This document shows, piece by piece, positions 24,668 through 33,312 of a stretch of DNA of 64,000 nucleotides. The stretch comes from a bacterium 1XD42-1 (GTDB taxonomy: Bacteria; Bacillota; Clostridia; Oscillospirales; Ruminococcaceae). Where the stretch lies: the NCBI GenBank assembly GCA_003612625.1, contig RAZJ01000011.1:19396-83395 (forward strand), written 5' to 3'. The translations under genes were made by a program, and so were the position numbers. How positions within the stretch are numbered: the first letter of the stretch is position 1; the number at the start of each line of letters is the position of its first letter. The notes beneath the pieces were generated by a model that worked only from the letters and a program-made list of their open reading frames with translations, did not search any database and was not told where the DNA came from.

Positions 24668-25714
24668 TTATTTCAAAAATTCAGAAGCATTGCTGTTGTT
24701 GATGAGGATTGCGTCAATGCCATGAACCGGAACATCTGCGCCGGGTTCCATTGGAGCATCTTTTTCAACAGCTTCTACCATCAACTGTAAGCCTTTTGCG
24801 CCAACAGCCGCTGGATCCTGTGCCACAGTTGCAGTCAGTTTGCCATCTGCCACAGATTGGATTGCATCTTCGTTGCCGTCTGTGCCGCAGACTTTAATAT
24901 CTTTTCCGGAGGCTTCTACGGCTTCCTGAGCGCCCATTGCCATGGTATCGTTGCAGCAGTAAATGGCTTTCAGATCCGGGTGGGCTGTAATATAGTTTGT
25001 GGTTACGTCATAAGCTTTCGTCCGGTCCCAGTCGGCTGGCTGGCTTTCTACGATGGTCAGCCCGGCTTCTTCAAAAGCGGCTTTTGCACCATCCCGACGG
25101 TTTTCACCGGAAACTGCACCTGCTTTTCCTTCTACGATGGCAACTTCTCCAGCTCCGCCGATTTGTTCAATCAGGTATTTTGCACCCATATTGCCTACTG
25201 CCACATTGTCGGTTGCTACATAGGCATAACATGCGCCGCCTAATTCTGCCAAAGCCTGCAAATTGACTTTTTCGTCAATGTCAACGATTTTAATACCTTT
25301 GCTTGTGGCATCCGCAATAGCATTGTTCAGGTTTACGTCAGAAATTGGCGCTACGCCGATTGCCTTGTACCCTTTGGAAATGGCATTTTCTAATAAAGTG
25401 ACCTGGCCTTCTACATCATCTTCGGTGTTTGCCGCGTAAATATCAACTTTAATGCCTAATTTGTCTGCTTCGCTCTGGATGCCTTCCTGCATACTCTGCC
25501 AGAACTGGCTGGACAATACTTTTAATATGACTGCATATTCTGCTTCCCCAGAAGCGGTTTCCGGTGCTGACTCGGCAGGAGCAGATGATGCCCCGGAAGA
25601 AGCAGGAGCCGGAGCTGCGGAAGAAGATGGCGCGGAACCGCCGCCGCAGGCTGCCAGGCTCAGGCTCATGGCCAGTGCCAAAGCTGATACGAGAATGGAT
25701 TTCATTTTTTTCAT
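24668..25714 (-). CDS. alsB: D-allose-binding lipoprotein
   Basis: A 348-residue substrate-binding protein anchored by lipidation: the signal peptide ends at lipobox 'LAAC' (Cys23), followed by an Ala/Ser/Pro linker. The mature domain resembles E. coli AlsB closely at several points: 'EYAVILKVLSSQFW', 'VEGKAGAVSGENRR', 'SQPADWDRTKAYDV', 'KAIYCCNDTMAMG' and 'TATVAQDPAAVGAKGL'. It captures D-allose outside the cell and delivers it to AlsC. It is the first gene of the operon, with AGGAGG seven bases before ATG 25714. Confidence 0.93.
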   Translation of the reverse strand: MKKMKSILVSALALAMSLSLAACGGGSAPSSSAAPAPASSGASSAPAESAPETASGEAEYAVILKVLSSQFWQSMQEGIQSEADKLGIKVDIYAANTEDDVEGQVTLLENAISKGYKAIGVAPISDVNLNNAIADATSKGIKIVDIDEKVNLQALAELGGACYAYVATDNVAVGNMGAKYLIEQIGGAGEVAIVEGKAGAVSGENRRDGAKAAFEEAGLTIVESQPADWDRTKAYDVTTNYITAHPDLKAIYCCNDTMAMGAQEAVEASGKDIKVCGTDGNEDAIQSVADGKLTATVAQDPAAVGAKGLQLMVEAVEKDAPMEPGADVPVHGIDAILINNSNASEFLK

Positions 25715-25761
25715 GTTTTTTCCTCCTAATTACTTCTCAATCAGAAATTTTTTTCGGAAAA

Positions 25762-25862
25762 CGGGTAAACGTTTTCTCATTGCTTCTATACTATAATATT
25801 TCCTCAAATAAAAGTCAACACAAGGGGATAAATTTCATCACTATGATGGGTAAACGGTTGCT
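25762..25862 (-). promoter_or_regulatory. alsBACEK-rpiB-lacI promoter with paired LacI-type operators
   Basis: -35 TTGACT (25813-25818), a 17-base spacer, -10 TATAGT (25790-25795). One operator, containing GGGTAAACGTTTTC, lies just downstream of the start site (25764-25777). A second, GGGTAAACGGTTGC, lies about 85 bases away upstream of the -35 (25848-25861). The TAAACGNTT core is typical of LacI-family sites. The spacing suits looping by the LacI protein encoded at the end of the operon. Confidence 0.85.
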
Positions 25863-25870
25863 CAACCTGT

Positions 25871-25910
25871 GCAATTTTCCCATATCCTACCGGAGGGCCC
25901 CGGAAAATTG
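25871..25910. repeat. Inverted repeat between the als operator and oadA terminator
   Basis: Arms GCAATTTTCC (25871-25880) and GGAAAATTGC (25901-25910) are perfectly complementary around a GC-rich loop. It may be a second transcription stop for the upstream carboxylase operon or an additional regulator site. Confidence 0.55.
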
Positions 25911-25915
25911 CGCCC

Positions 25916-25958
25916 AAAAAATGAACAGGGAACCCGGATTCAAACCGGATTCCCTGTT
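25916..25958 (-). terminator. Terminator of the carboxyltransferase operon
   Basis: On the minus strand, AACAGGGAATCCGG pairs with CCGGGTTCCCTGTT around a short A/T loop and is followed by a run of six T's. Confidence 0.8.
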
Positions 25959-25989
25959 AGTGTAACCAAATTTTTTTTAAAAATAAATT

Positions 25990-27393
25990 TTATGCTGGAT
26001 GAACTTTATTTTCTTTATCTGCATGTTTTCCATCTACGCCGTATTTCTTATTTTTACGGGATTCAAAGAATTTCGGCGCAACCTGCGGGAACATAGCCAT
26101 AGTGAGAACGTCCTCTTCCTGCTCATAGTATTCCTGAGGGAATTCTTTCCGCAGTTTTTCCATTTCCGGCGCAATCTGATCCGCCGGACGGCAAGTAATG
26201 GGTTTTTCGTCCCCTAAAATTTGCTTCCGGAATTCGTCAGAAATGGGGGCAGGGGTTTTCCCATATTCACCCCGCACCAAAGCACGGAATTCTTTTGTGA
26301 CATTCTTATAACGCTGGCCCAAAATCACATTAAATACAGCCTGGGTACCGACAATTTGAGAAGTCGGTGTTACCAGCGGAGGATAACCGGCATCTTTCCG
26401 GACATTGGGAACCTCCCGCAGAACTTCTTCAAACTGATCCTCTTTGCCAGCCTGCTTCAACTGGGAAACCAGGTTGGACAGCATACCACCAGGAACCTGA
26501 TAAATCAAGGTGTTGGCATCTACGCCCATCACTTTTGGAGAAAGAAGGCCGCTGTCCAAATATTTCTGGCGCAACTTGGCAAAATGGGCGCGGACAACAT
26601 CTAATTTTTTCAGATCCAAACCGGTGTCATATTCGGTGCCTTCCAAAGCGGCTACCATGGATTCCGTAGCGGCATGGGAAGTGCCCATTGCCAGCGGGGA
26701 CATGGCAGTATCAATAATATCTACACCAGCTTCAATGGCTTTCAAAAGGGACATGGAAGCCAGACCGGAAGTATAGTGGGTATGGAGGTCAATCGGGACT
26801 TTTACCGCTTTTTTCAGCTCCTTCACCAGGTCGTAAGCGGCAGAAGGCGTGATCAAAGCTGCCATATCTTTAATACAAATGGAATCCGCACCTGCATTTT
26901 CCAGTTGTTTGGCATAATCCACAAAGTACGCAATATTGTGTACCGGGCTGAGGGTATAGGAAATAGCCGCCTGCATATGGGCGCCGGATTTTTTGGTAGC
27001 TTTAATGGCTGTTTCCAGATTGCGGATGTCATTCAAAGCGTCAAAAATACGGATAATATCAATCCCGTTATCCACAGACTTCTGGACAAAATATTCTACG
27101 GCATCATCGGCATAATGACGGTATCCCAGCATATTTTGCCCGCGGAACAGCATTTGCAGCTTCGTTTTCGGGCAGTTTTTCCGGATAACCCGCAGACGCT
27201 CCCAAGGATCTTCATCCAGGAAACGAATGCAGGAATCAAAAGTAGCGCCGCCCCAGCATTCCAAAGAATAATAGCCCACTTCATCCATGGCAGGCAGAAT
27301 ATCAATCATTTCCTCCAACCGCATACGGGTTGCAATTAAGGATTGATGGGCGTCACGGAGAATAGTATCACAGATTTTAATTTGTTTCCCCAT
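25990..27393 (-). CDS. Biotin-dependent carboxyltransferase, 5S/OadA-type subunit
   Basis: A 467-residue TIM-barrel carboxyltransferase related to the oxaloacetate decarboxylase alpha subunit, pyruvate carboxylase and transcarboxylase 5S. 'CDTILRDAHQSLIATRM' opens the barrel, 'CIKDMA' carries the carbamylated-lysine region, and 'DLHTHYTSG' supplies metal-binding histidines. It moves CO2 between carboxybiotin and pyruvate/oxaloacetate. It lacks a fused biotin domain, which is encoded 13 bases upstream as a separate protein. With the 12S-like subunit in the same operon and no membrane beta subunit, a pyruvate-linked transcarboxylase is the best reading. A sodium-pump alpha subunit with partners elsewhere is the alternative. 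Confidence 0.85.
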   Translation of the reverse strand: MGKQIKICDTILRDAHQSLIATRMRLEEMIDILPAMDEVGYYSLECWGGATFDSCIRFLDEDPWERLRVIRKNCPKTKLQMLFRGQNMLGYRHYADDAVEYFVQKSVDNGIDIIRIFDALNDIRNLETAIKATKKSGAHMQAAISYTLSPVHNIAYFVDYAKQLENAGADSICIKDMAALITPSAAYDLVKELKKAVKVPIDLHTHYTSGLASMSLLKAIEAGVDIIDTAMSPLAMGTSHAATESMVAALEGTEYDTGLDLKKLDVVRAHFAKLRQKYLDSGLLSPKVMGVDANTLIYQVPGGMLSNLVSQLKQAGKEDQFEEVLREVPNVRKDAGYPPLVTPTSQIVGTQAVFNVILGQRYKNVTKEFRALVRGEYGKTPAPISDEFRKQILGDEKPITCRPADQIAPEMEKLRKEFPQEYYEQEEDVLTMAMFPQVAPKFFESRKNKKYGVDGKHADKENKVHPA

Positions 27394-27406
27394 CTGTCAG
27401 CCCTCC

Positions 27407-27784
27407 TTAACCAATGGTGACAAGCACATCATTGGAATTGACTGTATCGCCTTTTTTCACCATGACAGCAGTAACCGATCCGGCAGCAGGAGAAAAGATT
27501 TCATTTTCCATTTTCATGGCTTCCAGCAGGACTACCAACTGGCCTTCCTGGACTTTATCGCCTACTGCAACCTTCACATCCAAAATATTTCCAGGCATTG
27601 GGGCCGTTACTTTGGTGCCGCCAGCAGGAGCTGCCGGTGCCGCCGGAGCTGGTGCGGCCTGGGGTGCGGGAGCTGCCGGTGCAGCGGCAGGCATTGGGGC
27701 AGCGGCAGCATTCCCAGTGGTTTCCTCTACCTGGACAGAATAAGGTACTCCATTTACAGTCACATTATAGCTTTTCATCATCAA
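27407..27784 (-). CDS. Biotin carboxyl carrier protein (1.3S-like)
   Basis: A 125-residue carrier. A short N-terminal part is followed by an Ala/Pro-rich flexible linker (residues ~25-56) and a biotinyl domain with the 'EAMKME' attachment motif, biotin on Lys91. The swinging biotin carries CO2 between the two carboxyltransferase subunits encoded on either side. The start has AAGGAGG upstream; three successive ATGs make the exact start ambiguous by two codons. It is tightly spaced in the operon (14 and 13 bases). Confidence 0.94.
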   Translation of the reverse strand: MMMKSYNVTVNGVPYSVQVEETTGNAAAAPMPAAAPAAPAPQAAPAPAAPAAPAGGTKVTAPMPGNILDVKVAVGDKVQEGQLVVLLEAMKMENEIFSPAAGSVTAVMVKKGDTVNSNDVLVTIG

Positions 27785-27798
27785 GAACCTCCTTCAAA

Positions 27799-29199
27799 TT
27801 ACATCGGGATGTTTCCATGTTTTTTCGGCAGCCGGGAAACCCGTTTCGAAGAAAGGATTTCCAAAGCGGCAAGCAAAGCCTGACGGGTTTCAGAAGCTTC
27901 AATCACATCATCAATATTGCCTTTGGCCGCAGCCGCAAAAGCACTGGCCTTTGTCATGGCATATTCAGCTTCTACCTGGGCGCGGGGCTTTTCAGCCGTA
28001 ATTTTATCCCCTTCCAGGAAAGCAACGGCTGTTTCAGGCGACAATGCGCCGATTACGGCACAGGGCCATGCAACAGAAAAATCAGCATTAGAGCCCCGGC
28101 CTGCCAATGCAACAAAAGCAGAACCAAAAGCATCTCCGGCAATCACCGCAATTTTTGCAGTGGTTGCTTCTGCATAAATATGGGCCAGTTTTGCCACTTC
28201 ACGGACGCCGCCCCGGAATCCATGGGAACATCCGGAAACAAATTTAGCGCAGTTTATAAACGTAATCACTGGAATTTGGAAGGAATCACAAATGGATACG
28301 AAACGTGCAATCTTAGAACAGCCATTCAAATTCAGGGTGCCGCTGGCAGAAGCTACAACTAGGCCCACACTCATGCCATTCATGGAAGCAAACGCAATTT
28401 TTGCATCCGGCGCAAAGTCTTTCTGTAATTCAATGACACTGTCTTCATCCATTGCACATTTGGCGGCTTCAAATAAATCCGCACCTTTGATATTGGCCGC
28501 GGCAGCCGCCAGAGTATTTTCCCCACCGGAAACAGGGCTGTATTCCTGCATGGGCGCCATAGACAGGTTATTGACCGGCAGCATGGATAAAAGGCGCCGG
28601 GCTGCTGCAATGGCATCTTTTTCGTCTTTTTCTACAATGTGGGCTATGCCGCCTTTTGCCGCTTCCGCAGCAGTACCTTTTTCAGCATCGCCGGCATTGA
28701 CAAAAAATTCTCCCTTTTCGCTCATGATGACGAAATCGGCAGAAGCTGCAATCATAGCCGCGCTTCCTGCACAGACCCCTAATACCAGGGAAATCTGGGG
28801 AACTACGCCGGAAAGATTATTGGTCCAGCATAATAAATCGCCATAAGCATTCATAGCGTCCAGCCCTTCGTCCAGGGCCGCCCCATTGGAATCATAAATT
28901 CCTACCAGGGGTGCGCCTGTTTTCAGGGCCAATTCATAAATTTTCTTAATTTTGCTGCCATGGGCTTCCCCGACAGCACCGCTTTTCACAGTAATATCCT
29001 GAGAAAATGCATATACAGGGCTGCCATCTACCAGGCCGTACCCGGTAATGACACCCGCACCATCACAGCCATTCTTTACCAGGGTCCCCACTTCGACAAA
29101 CGTATTCGGGTCAAACAACGCCGTCAGCCGTTCCCGTGCCGGGACTGCTTTCTGGGCTTCGCCGCGTGCCTGGGCCAGCGACATGATCTGATCGCTCAT
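27799..29199 (-). CDS. Carboxyl-CoA carboxyltransferase, 12S/MmdA-type subunit
   Basis: A 466-residue crotonase-like protein of the acyl-CoA carboxylase beta/MmdA family with two related halves. The N-half contains 'GLVDGSPVYAFSQDITVKSGAVG' in two adjoining parts and 'GIYDSNGAALDEG'. The C-half contains 'INCAKFVSGCSHGFRGGVREVAKL' and 'GDAFGSAFVALAGRG', forming the CoA and biotin oxyanion holes. It transfers CO2 between a CoA ester (methylmalonyl- or malonyl-type) and biotin. It is somewhat shorter and more divergent than MmdA (~510), so the acyl substrate is uncertain. ATG 29199 follows AGGAGG by nine bases. Confidence 0.83.
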   Translation of the reverse strand: MSDQIMSLAQARGEAQKAVPARERLTALFDPNTFVEVGTLVKNGCDGAGVITGYGLVDGSPVYAFSQDITVKSGAVGEAHGSKIKKIYELALKTGAPLVGIYDSNGAALDEGLDAMNAYGDLLCWTNNLSGVVPQISLVLGVCAGSAAMIAASADFVIMSEKGEFFVNAGDAEKGTAAEAAKGGIAHIVEKDEKDAIAAARRLLSMLPVNNLSMAPMQEYSPVSGGENTLAAAAANIKGADLFEAAKCAMDEDSVIELQKDFAPDAKIAFASMNGMSVGLVVASASGTLNLNGCSKIARFVSICDSFQIPVITFINCAKFVSGCSHGFRGGVREVAKLAHIYAEATTAKIAVIAGDAFGSAFVALAGRGSNADFSVAWPCAVIGALSPETAVAFLEGDKITAEKPRAQVEAEYAMTKASAFAAAAKGNIDDVIEASETRQALLAALEILSSKRVSRLPKKHGNIPM

Positions 29200-29288
29200 G
29201 TTCTTTGTCCTCCTATCACTATAAGATCTTGTCCCGGCAGGCCGGGGCAAGCGAACCATAAACAAAATCCAAAATAGAACCAGAATAA

Positions 29289-29317
29289 AGTATACACGCT
29301 TCCCTAAAAAATAACAA
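29289..29317 (-). promoter_or_regulatory. Promoter of the carboxyltransferase operon
   Basis: -35 TTGTTA (29312-29317), a 17-base spacer, -10 TATACT (29289-29294) on the minus strand, about 90 bases before the MmdA-like start. Confidence 0.65.
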
Positions 29318-29357
29318 GGGCTTTTTCAAGAAAAGCTGATAATTTTTTAACAGAGTT

Positions 29358-29729
29358 CTATGATTTCCGCTTCTTCTGGAAAAATGTCTTTAATGGAAAA
29401 GCCTGTCCCATTTCATATCCCCGCTTTGTCAGCGCCAGACGCAGCTCCTGGGGAAGCTTTTCCCCCAACTGCCCCTGTTGGATTCCAATGCGGAGTGCGG
29501 CATGGAACGCTGCCTGTGCAATGGCGTCTGCCAAGCTGGCATCCATCCGCTTTCCCGTATCAATATCCTCCATTACAAGGCAGTCCTCTTTTTCCACAAA
29601 TACCGCCGTAGCCAATACCGCATCCTCTTCAAAAGCCCCATAAACCATAGCCGCCGGCTGATCCACACCAAAACTTCCTAAAATCCGGTGGACCATCCGT
29701 TCCTCTGTAATCCGCTTGATGCAAAACAT
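29358..29729 (-). CDS. Hypothetical protein, possibly GNAT-like (123 aa)
   Basis: A 123-residue acidic-to-neutral soluble protein directly downstream of rluB (9 bases), so probably in its operon. I do not recognise it with certainty. The pattern of strands ('AAMVYGAFEEDAVLATAVF', 'CLVMEDID') followed by a helix 'DASLADAIAQAAFHAAL' resembles an acetyltransferase core, where the helix would bind CoA. It lacks a clear Q/RxxGxG/A loop, however, so any GNAT activity is doubtful. Confidence 0.6.
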   Translation of the reverse strand: MFCIKRITEERMVHRILGSFGVDQPAAMVYGAFEEDAVLATAVFVEKEDCLVMEDIDTGKRMDASLADAIAQAAFHAALRIGIQQGQLGEKLPQELRLALTKRGYEMGQAFPLKTFFQKKRKS

Positions 29730-29738
29730 TCTTTATTT

Positions 29739-30494
29739 TTACCCCTTTGCCGGCTTTTTTATTGCATTGCGCAAAGCGATGAGTTCCGCGGGCCGCAGTT
29801 CCCGCCACTGGCCCGGAGGAAGCATCCCCAATTTTAAAGGGCCTTCCGCGGTCCGTTTCAGCCGGGCAACTTCCAGCCCCACAGCTTCACACATCCGGCG
29901 GATCTGGCGGTTGCGCCCTTCCGAAATGGTGATTTGCAGCACAACCCGTCCTTCCTGTTTTTCCAGCACCAGCACTGTGGCAGGCAGTGTCTTTTTCCCA
30001 TCCAGCTCAATGCCTGCCGCCAGCATTGCCGCCTGTTCATCGGTGATCCCCGGGCGGGCTGTTACCCGGTACGTTTTTGTAATGCCATTGGAAGGGTGCA
30101 TAATCGCATTGGCAAAAGCCCCGTCATTGGTAAACAACAGCAAGCCCTCACTGTTGCGGTCCAGGCGGCCTATGGGATAAACCCGTTCCGGTGCATTTTC
30201 TACCAGATCCGCCACGCACCGCCGCCCCATTTCATCCGAAGTGGTGGTCACATAACCCCGGGGCTTATTGAGCATTAAATAAACATTGTGTTTCTTTTTC
30301 TGGAACCGGACCCGGTTCCCATCCAGCGTTACCACATCCCGGCGGGGATCGATAGCCTGCCCTGTCTGGGCAGGCCGCCCATTGACTGTAATGCGCCCTT
30401 GTGTAATCGCTTCTTCCGTTTTCCGGCGGGAAAGGATGCCATGATCTGACATGACCTTTTGAATCCGGATGCCTTTTCCTTCTGCCATTTTCAT
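29739..30494 (-). CDS. rluB: 23S rRNA pseudouridine synthase, RluB/RsuA family
   Basis: A 251-residue pseudouridine synthase. An N-terminal S4 RNA-binding domain ('IRIQKVMSDHGILSRRKTEEAI') is followed by the catalytic domain with 'GRLDRNSEGLLLFTNDG'; the Asp of GRLD is the nucleophile. It isomerises a uridine in 23S rRNA (position 2605 in E. coli). It is in the usual clostridial order behind dacF, ytfJ, DUF2953 and scpB-scpA. Confidence 0.93.
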   Translation of the reverse strand: MKMAEGKGIRIQKVMSDHGILSRRKTEEAITQGRITVNGRPAQTGQAIDPRRDVVTLDGNRVRFQKKKHNVYLMLNKPRGYVTTTSDEMGRRCVADLVENAPERVYPIGRLDRNSEGLLLFTNDGAFANAIMHPSNGITKTYRVTARPGITDEQAAMLAAGIELDGKKTLPATVLVLEKQEGRVVLQITISEGRNRQIRRMCEAVGLEVARLKRTAEGPLKLGMLPPGQWRELRPAELIALRNAIKKPAKG

Positions 30495-30518
30495 TTCCTT
30501 TACTTTATCATTTTCAAT

Positions 30519-31631
30519 CTATGTTTTTTTCCGGTTTATCTGGGAAACCAAACGTTCCAGCCAGTTTGGTTCCGGTTCCGGCAGGGTCATATTCTGCGCC
30601 GCTGCCAGATGGCATTCCGCTGCAACTGTCCCGTTTATTTTTACCAGAGCTTTCCCCACAATCCTGCCTTTCCGGACAGGGGCAAAAAGAAAGGGCTGTG
30701 CTGTAACTGCCGTTTCTATGGTTTCCCCCTCCAGCAGGGTGATAGTATCCCTGTCCCACTGGCAGGGAACCCTTCCCGCGCCTGCCGCCGGCAGAGAAAT
30801 TTCAGGCAGCGGAACCGTTTCCAGCCGGGCTTTGGCAAAACAGGCATCATATAGCTTCATATGGACGTTCCAGTCGTCCGGACAATGGAGGGTTACAATA
30901 ACCAGCCGTATGCCATTTTTTTCCGCCGCCGATACCAGGCACCGGCCTGCCCGTTCCGTAAATCCGGTTTTCACTCCGTAAACCCCAGGATAGTATTTCA
31001 ACAGTTTGTTATGGTTTGTCATCCACCGGTCATATGGAGGATTCCCAAAGGAAATCCTGGCACTGGCCAGACAGCAGATTTCCGCAAAAGCTTCATTGGA
31101 CAAAGCTTCCCGGGCCAGCAGCGCCATATCTTTGGCGGAGGAATAATGCTCCTCGCTGTCCAATCCGGAAGGCGTTGCAAAATGGGTATTTTCCAGCCCC
31201 ATTTCTTCTGCCCGTTCATTCATCATGGCTACAAAAGCTTCTTTTGTGCCTGCAATCCGTACCGCCGCCGCATTGGCTGCGTCATTGCCGGAGGGCAGCA
31301 ACATCCCGTAAGCCAAGGCCCGCAGTGTAACAGTATCCCCTTCCCGCAGCCCCATGGAAGAACCTTCTACCCGGATGGCTTTTGGGTCAACGGTAAAAGG
31401 TTCATCTAAATTTGGCTGTTCCAAGGTCAATAAAGCGCTCATGATTTTTGTGGTGGAGGCCATTGGAAGCCTCTGGGTGCTGTCTTTTTCCATAAGCACC
31501 CGCCCGGTATCCGCATCAATCACCACCATTCCCCTGGCCTGCCCCCCAGGGGAAGCAGTTTCCTGGGCCTCCACATGGGGCGCGGCACAGCAAAGAGCCA
31601 AAGTCAAAAAGCACATCAATCTTTTCCACAT
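30519..31631 (-). CDS. dacF: D-alanyl-D-alanine carboxypeptidase (intact)
   Basis: A 370-residue exported DD-carboxypeptidase. A signal peptide ends near 'VEAQE', then come the three active-site boxes: Ser59-x-x-Lys62 (STTK), Ser114-Gly-Asn (SGN) and Lys221-Thr-Gly (KTG). A C-terminal beta-rich domain follows. Located between ytfJ and rluB, it is the sporulation-neighbourhood DacF that adjusts spore or vegetative peptidoglycan cross-linking. Unlike the broken paralogue at 2907-3590 it is full length and may compensate for its loss. Confidence 0.94.
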   Translation of the reverse strand: MWKRLMCFLTLALCCAAPHVEAQETASPGGQARGMVVIDADTGRVLMEKDSTQRLPMASTTKIMSALLTLEQPNLDEPFTVDPKAIRVEGSSMGLREGDTVTLRALAYGMLLPSGNDAANAAAVRIAGTKEAFVAMMNERAEEMGLENTHFATPSGLDSEEHYSSAKDMALLAREALSNEAFAEICCLASARISFGNPPYDRWMTNHNKLLKYYPGVYGVKTGFTERAGRCLVSAAEKNGIRLVIVTLHCPDDWNVHMKLYDACFAKARLETVPLPEISLPAAGAGRVPCQWDRDTITLLEGETIETAVTAQPFLFAPVRKGRIVGKALVKINGTVAAECHLAAAQNMTLPEPEPNWLERLVSQINRKKT

Positions 31632-31719
31632 GGTAATCCTTCCCCCGTTTCAAACGATACAGGGTATTGTATGCGGAAAAAGCGCTGCTTACGCACGGAT
31701 CAGCCAAAAATAAACAAAT

Positions 31720-32136
31720 TTAGAAGGAGAGTTCATCTTCTGTGTTTGGTTCCGCAGCAGGAGCTGTTTTATCCTTTTTCAGAAAAGCTGCCATTTTGTC
31801 AAACATTTCTGGTACCATATTCACAATCCGATCGGCTGTATTTTTCGATTCGTTGATTTGCAGCAAATCGACTTTCCCATCCTTGATGATCAGGAATGCA
31901 ATGGGCTGGACCGAAACACCGCCGCCAGCGCCGCCGCCAAACGGTTCCTTATCTTTGCCCGGAATGTCCGATCCCCCGGACGCAAAGCCAAAACTAACTT
32001 TGGATACTGGAATGATTGTGGTGCCATCCGGCGTATTGATAGCTTCCCCCACAACGGTGTTGGCGTCTATCAGGGAACGCAGGTTCTGCATGGAAGTATC
32101 CAGCAGTCCATTGATGGGATGATTGGTATTCGGCAT
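31720..32136 (-). CDS. ytfJ: GerW/YtfJ sporulation protein
   Basis: A 138-residue protein of the YtfJ family, which in Bacillus is made in the forespore and needed for germination responses. Family marks: 'GEAINTPDGTTIIPVSKVSFGFASGG' in two parts, the Gly-rich 'GGGAGGGVSVQPIAFLII', and a variable acidic tail. It is co-directional with DUF2953 upstream (16 bases) and dacF downstream, the common clostridial arrangement. Confidence 0.92.
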   Translation of the reverse strand: MPNTNHPINGLLDTSMQNLRSLIDANTVVGEAINTPDGTTIIPVSKVSFGFASGGSDIPGKDKEPFGGGAGGGVSVQPIAFLIIKDGKVDLLQINESKNTADRIVNMVPEMFDKMAAFLKKDKTAPAAEPNTEDELSF

Positions 32137-32152
32137 AAAATATCTTCCTCTC

Positions 32153-32752
32153 TTAATTTTTTGCCTTGCGGCTCCGTTTTATAAATGTAATAATCCCAAT
32201 AATCAGGCTTCCGATAGCGGCCCACGGGGTCAGCTTCCCATGGACTTCCAATATGGTATCCCCCTGGCCCGCTGTAAAATTAGGGCGGATATAAATTTCA
32301 GGGGGTTCTATCCGTAAAAAATTTTTTGCCGTAGCATAAGCCCCGTATACCATGGCATTGGCCTTGCCATAAGCGATTGCGGTTTCTGCGGCATTTTCTT
32401 TTGCAACAATCATATCCAGCCGGATGTTATAGAAACGGATATTCCGCAGCAGGAAACCCGCGGCTCCTTTTACAGAAGCCAACACATCCACTACCAACCC
32501 CAGGTTGCTGGGATCGATTTTCTTTTTTGGTTTTTTCGGTTCCGGCTTGGGGGCAGCAGGCGCAGGCTTTTTCTTTTTCGCTTTTTTTGGTTTTTTCCGT
32601 TTTTTTTCAGGCCGCGGGAATACCCGTGCCTTCAAAAACAGCCAGCGCACTGTAATACGGGGAAGGCTTGCACTGCGCCAGAGGACTTCCCCCCGCCAAG
32701 GCACCGCCAACAGCCCAACCAAAAGGGCCAGTACCAGCAGGACCCATATCAT
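32153..32752 (-). CDS. DUF2953 membrane-anchored protein
   Basis: A 199-residue protein with an N-terminal hydrophobic helix, then a strikingly basic low-complexity stretch of Lys/Pro/Ala (residues ~50-80), and a C-terminal domain ending in another hydrophobic helix and 'KRSRKAKN'. It fits the DUF2953 family that accompanies ytfJ in sporeformers; function unknown. Its start overlaps scpB's stop by 4 bases, so translation is coupled. Confidence 0.83.
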   Translation of the reverse strand: MIWVLLVLALLVGLLAVPWRGEVLWRSASLPRITVRWLFLKARVFPRPEKKRKKPKKAKKKKPAPAAPKPEPKKPKKKIDPSNLGLVVDVLASVKGAAGFLLRNIRFYNIRLDMIVAKENAAETAIAYGKANAMVYGAYATAKNFLRIEPPEIYIRPNFTAGQGDTILEVHGKLTPWAAIGSLIIGIITFIKRSRKAKN

Positions 32753-33312
32753 GTCGGTTCCTCCAAATCTGTGGTTTCCAAAGAAGTTTCTTCTGCCGTA
32801 TTTTTAGCAGGCGGCAGTTTCGGGAGCTGTCCAATGTTTTCCAGCCCGAAACACCGCAAAAAATTTGCCGTTGTTTTATAGGCAATGGGGCGTCCCGGCA
32901 GCTCCAGCCGTCCGGCTTCCTCCACCAGCCCTTTTTCCTCCAGGGAAGTCACCACGCCGGAACTGTCCACGCCCCGGATCTGCTCCACAAAAGAACGGGT
33001 AACAGGCTGGTTATAGGCCACAATGGCCAATACTTCCAGGGCCGCCTGGGACAAGGGCTGGTTCCGCCGCAGCTCCAATGCTTTCTGAATGACCGGCGCA
33101 TATTCCGGAGCCGTACAAAGCTGCAATTTCCCATCCAGCTCCAGCAATTCAAAGGGCATTCCGGATTCCTGCAAGGCTTCCCGCAGCTTGGGGACCCATT
33201 TCACCACCATTTCCGGTTCTGTTTCCACAGCCTGGGCAACCCGGCTGATTTCTACCGCATCTCCCCCGGCGAAAAGGATGGCTAAAATCTGCTTTTGCAG
33301 GGGATTGATCAT
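32749..33312 (-). CDS. scpB: Segregation and condensation protein B
   Basis: A 187-residue kleisin-associated winged-helix protein of the SMC-ScpAB condensin. Signatures: 'ILAILFAGGDAVEISRVAQ', 'LSQAALEVLAIVAYNQPVTRS' and 'EIRG'-like 'QIRGVDSSGVVTSLEEKGLV'. It dimerises on ScpA and helps organise and segregate the chromosome. It overlaps scpA and the DUF2953 gene by 4 bases each. Confidence 0.96.
   Translation of the reverse strand: MINPLQKQILAILFAGGDAVEISRVAQAVETEPEMVVKWVPKLREALQESGMPFELLELDGKLQLCTAPEYAPVIQKALELRRNQPLSQAALEVLAIVAYNQPVTRSFVEQIRGVDSSGVVTSLEEKGLVEEAGRLELPGRPIAYKTTANFLRCFGLENIGQLPKLPPAKNTAEETSLETTDLEEPT

Noticed and set aside
27600..27720. Ala/Pro-rich repeat reported as a tandem repeat
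   Set aside because: It is the flexible linker of the biotin carrier protein, ordinary for the family.
32505..32610. Lys/Pro-rich low-complexity tract as a separate repeat element
   Set aside because: It is part of the DUF2953 coding sequence in frame.
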